This document shows, piece by piece, positions 11,832 to 11,875 of a stretch of 11,875 nt of DNA. Under the pieces are notes generated by a model. It was not told where the DNA came from. It searched no databases and saw only the letters and a list, made by a program, of their open reading frames with translations. Each line of letters starts with the position of its first letter. The stretch's first letter is position 1. This stretch comes from JAZNOL01 sp045580815 (GTDB taxonomy: Bacteria; Bacillota; Clostridia; RUG12999). Made by a program: the position numbers and the translations under genes. The DNA lies in the NCBI GenBank assembly GCA_045580815.1, contig JAZNOL010000078.1, positions 1 to 11,875 of the forward strand. The letters run 5' to 3'.

Positions 11832-11875
11832 CTCCTTATGTAAAAGTTTTACAATACAAAAGTAATAATAAATAC
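11832..11875 (-). promoter_or_regulatory. dnaA leader with SD and a 15-bp dyad
   Basis: This is the only visible part of the dnaA upstream region. It holds the SD AAGGAG (11832-11837). Immediately upstream is a perfect inverted repeat, TGTAAAA-G-TTTTACA (11839-11853), which could be an operator or a small mRNA stem masking the SD. The promoter cannot be judged because the sequence ends. Confidence 0.4.

Overview
The window is the replication-origin neighbourhood of a Clostridia-type Firmicute. All nine protein genes lie on the minus strand in the order dnaA, dnaN, rlbA (yaaA), recF, remB (yaaB), a sialidase-fold gene, gyrB, a DUF559 endonuclease-like gene, gyrA. Apart from two interlopers this is the classic Bacillus/Clostridium origin cluster. 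Low-GC codon choice and AGGAGG-type ribosome sites fit Firmicutes, and residue patterns such as HPHGDASVYD in GyrA look clostridial (possibly Oscillospirales-like). The genus cannot be fixed from the sequence alone.

Layout from the biological start (right) to the left. DnaA is at 10473-11831, with an SD that argues for a TTG start at codon 4. The dnaA-dnaN gap (10215-10472) holds several DnaA boxes, a very AT-rich stretch and a good dnaN promoter, and is the best oriC candidate. After dnaN and rlbA comes a 477-bp gap packed with palindromic repeats. Then recF, remB, the six-bladed-propeller gene and gyrB are closely spaced, with gaps of 14, 17 and 48 bp, and probably form one operon. The 694-bp gyrB-gyrA gap holds a mobile-looking element carrying a DUF559 gene. 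gyrA is followed by two terminator-like hairpins and another repeat copy, reaching the left end of the window.

The core genes work together: DnaA opens the origin, DnaN is the sliding clamp, RecF loads RecA at gaps, and GyrA2B2 removes supercoils. RlbA and RemB are small conserved passengers. The sialidase-fold gene is not expected here.

The most interesting signal is a family of modular, hairpin-rich interspersed elements (copies at 122-396, 3239-3776 and 8404-8772). Each has a left module with a long branched stem, a core bounded by 9-bp inverted repeats (GATGAGGTG/CACCTCATC type), and a right module with two hairpins. Stem bases differ between copies but differ in pairs, so the folds are conserved. 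One copy carries an intact DUF559 gene in its core. One carries an in-frame 279-bp internal deletion of the same gene. One carries only a chain of three hairpins. This resembles an autonomous element with non-autonomous derivatives (compare RAYT/REP systems), with a Vsr-like nuclease fold as the candidate mobility or maintenance enzyme. A second small palindrome family (GGAACGnnn...CCGTTCC-type followed by CCCTAC) occurs three times, and once supplies the dnaN stop codon.
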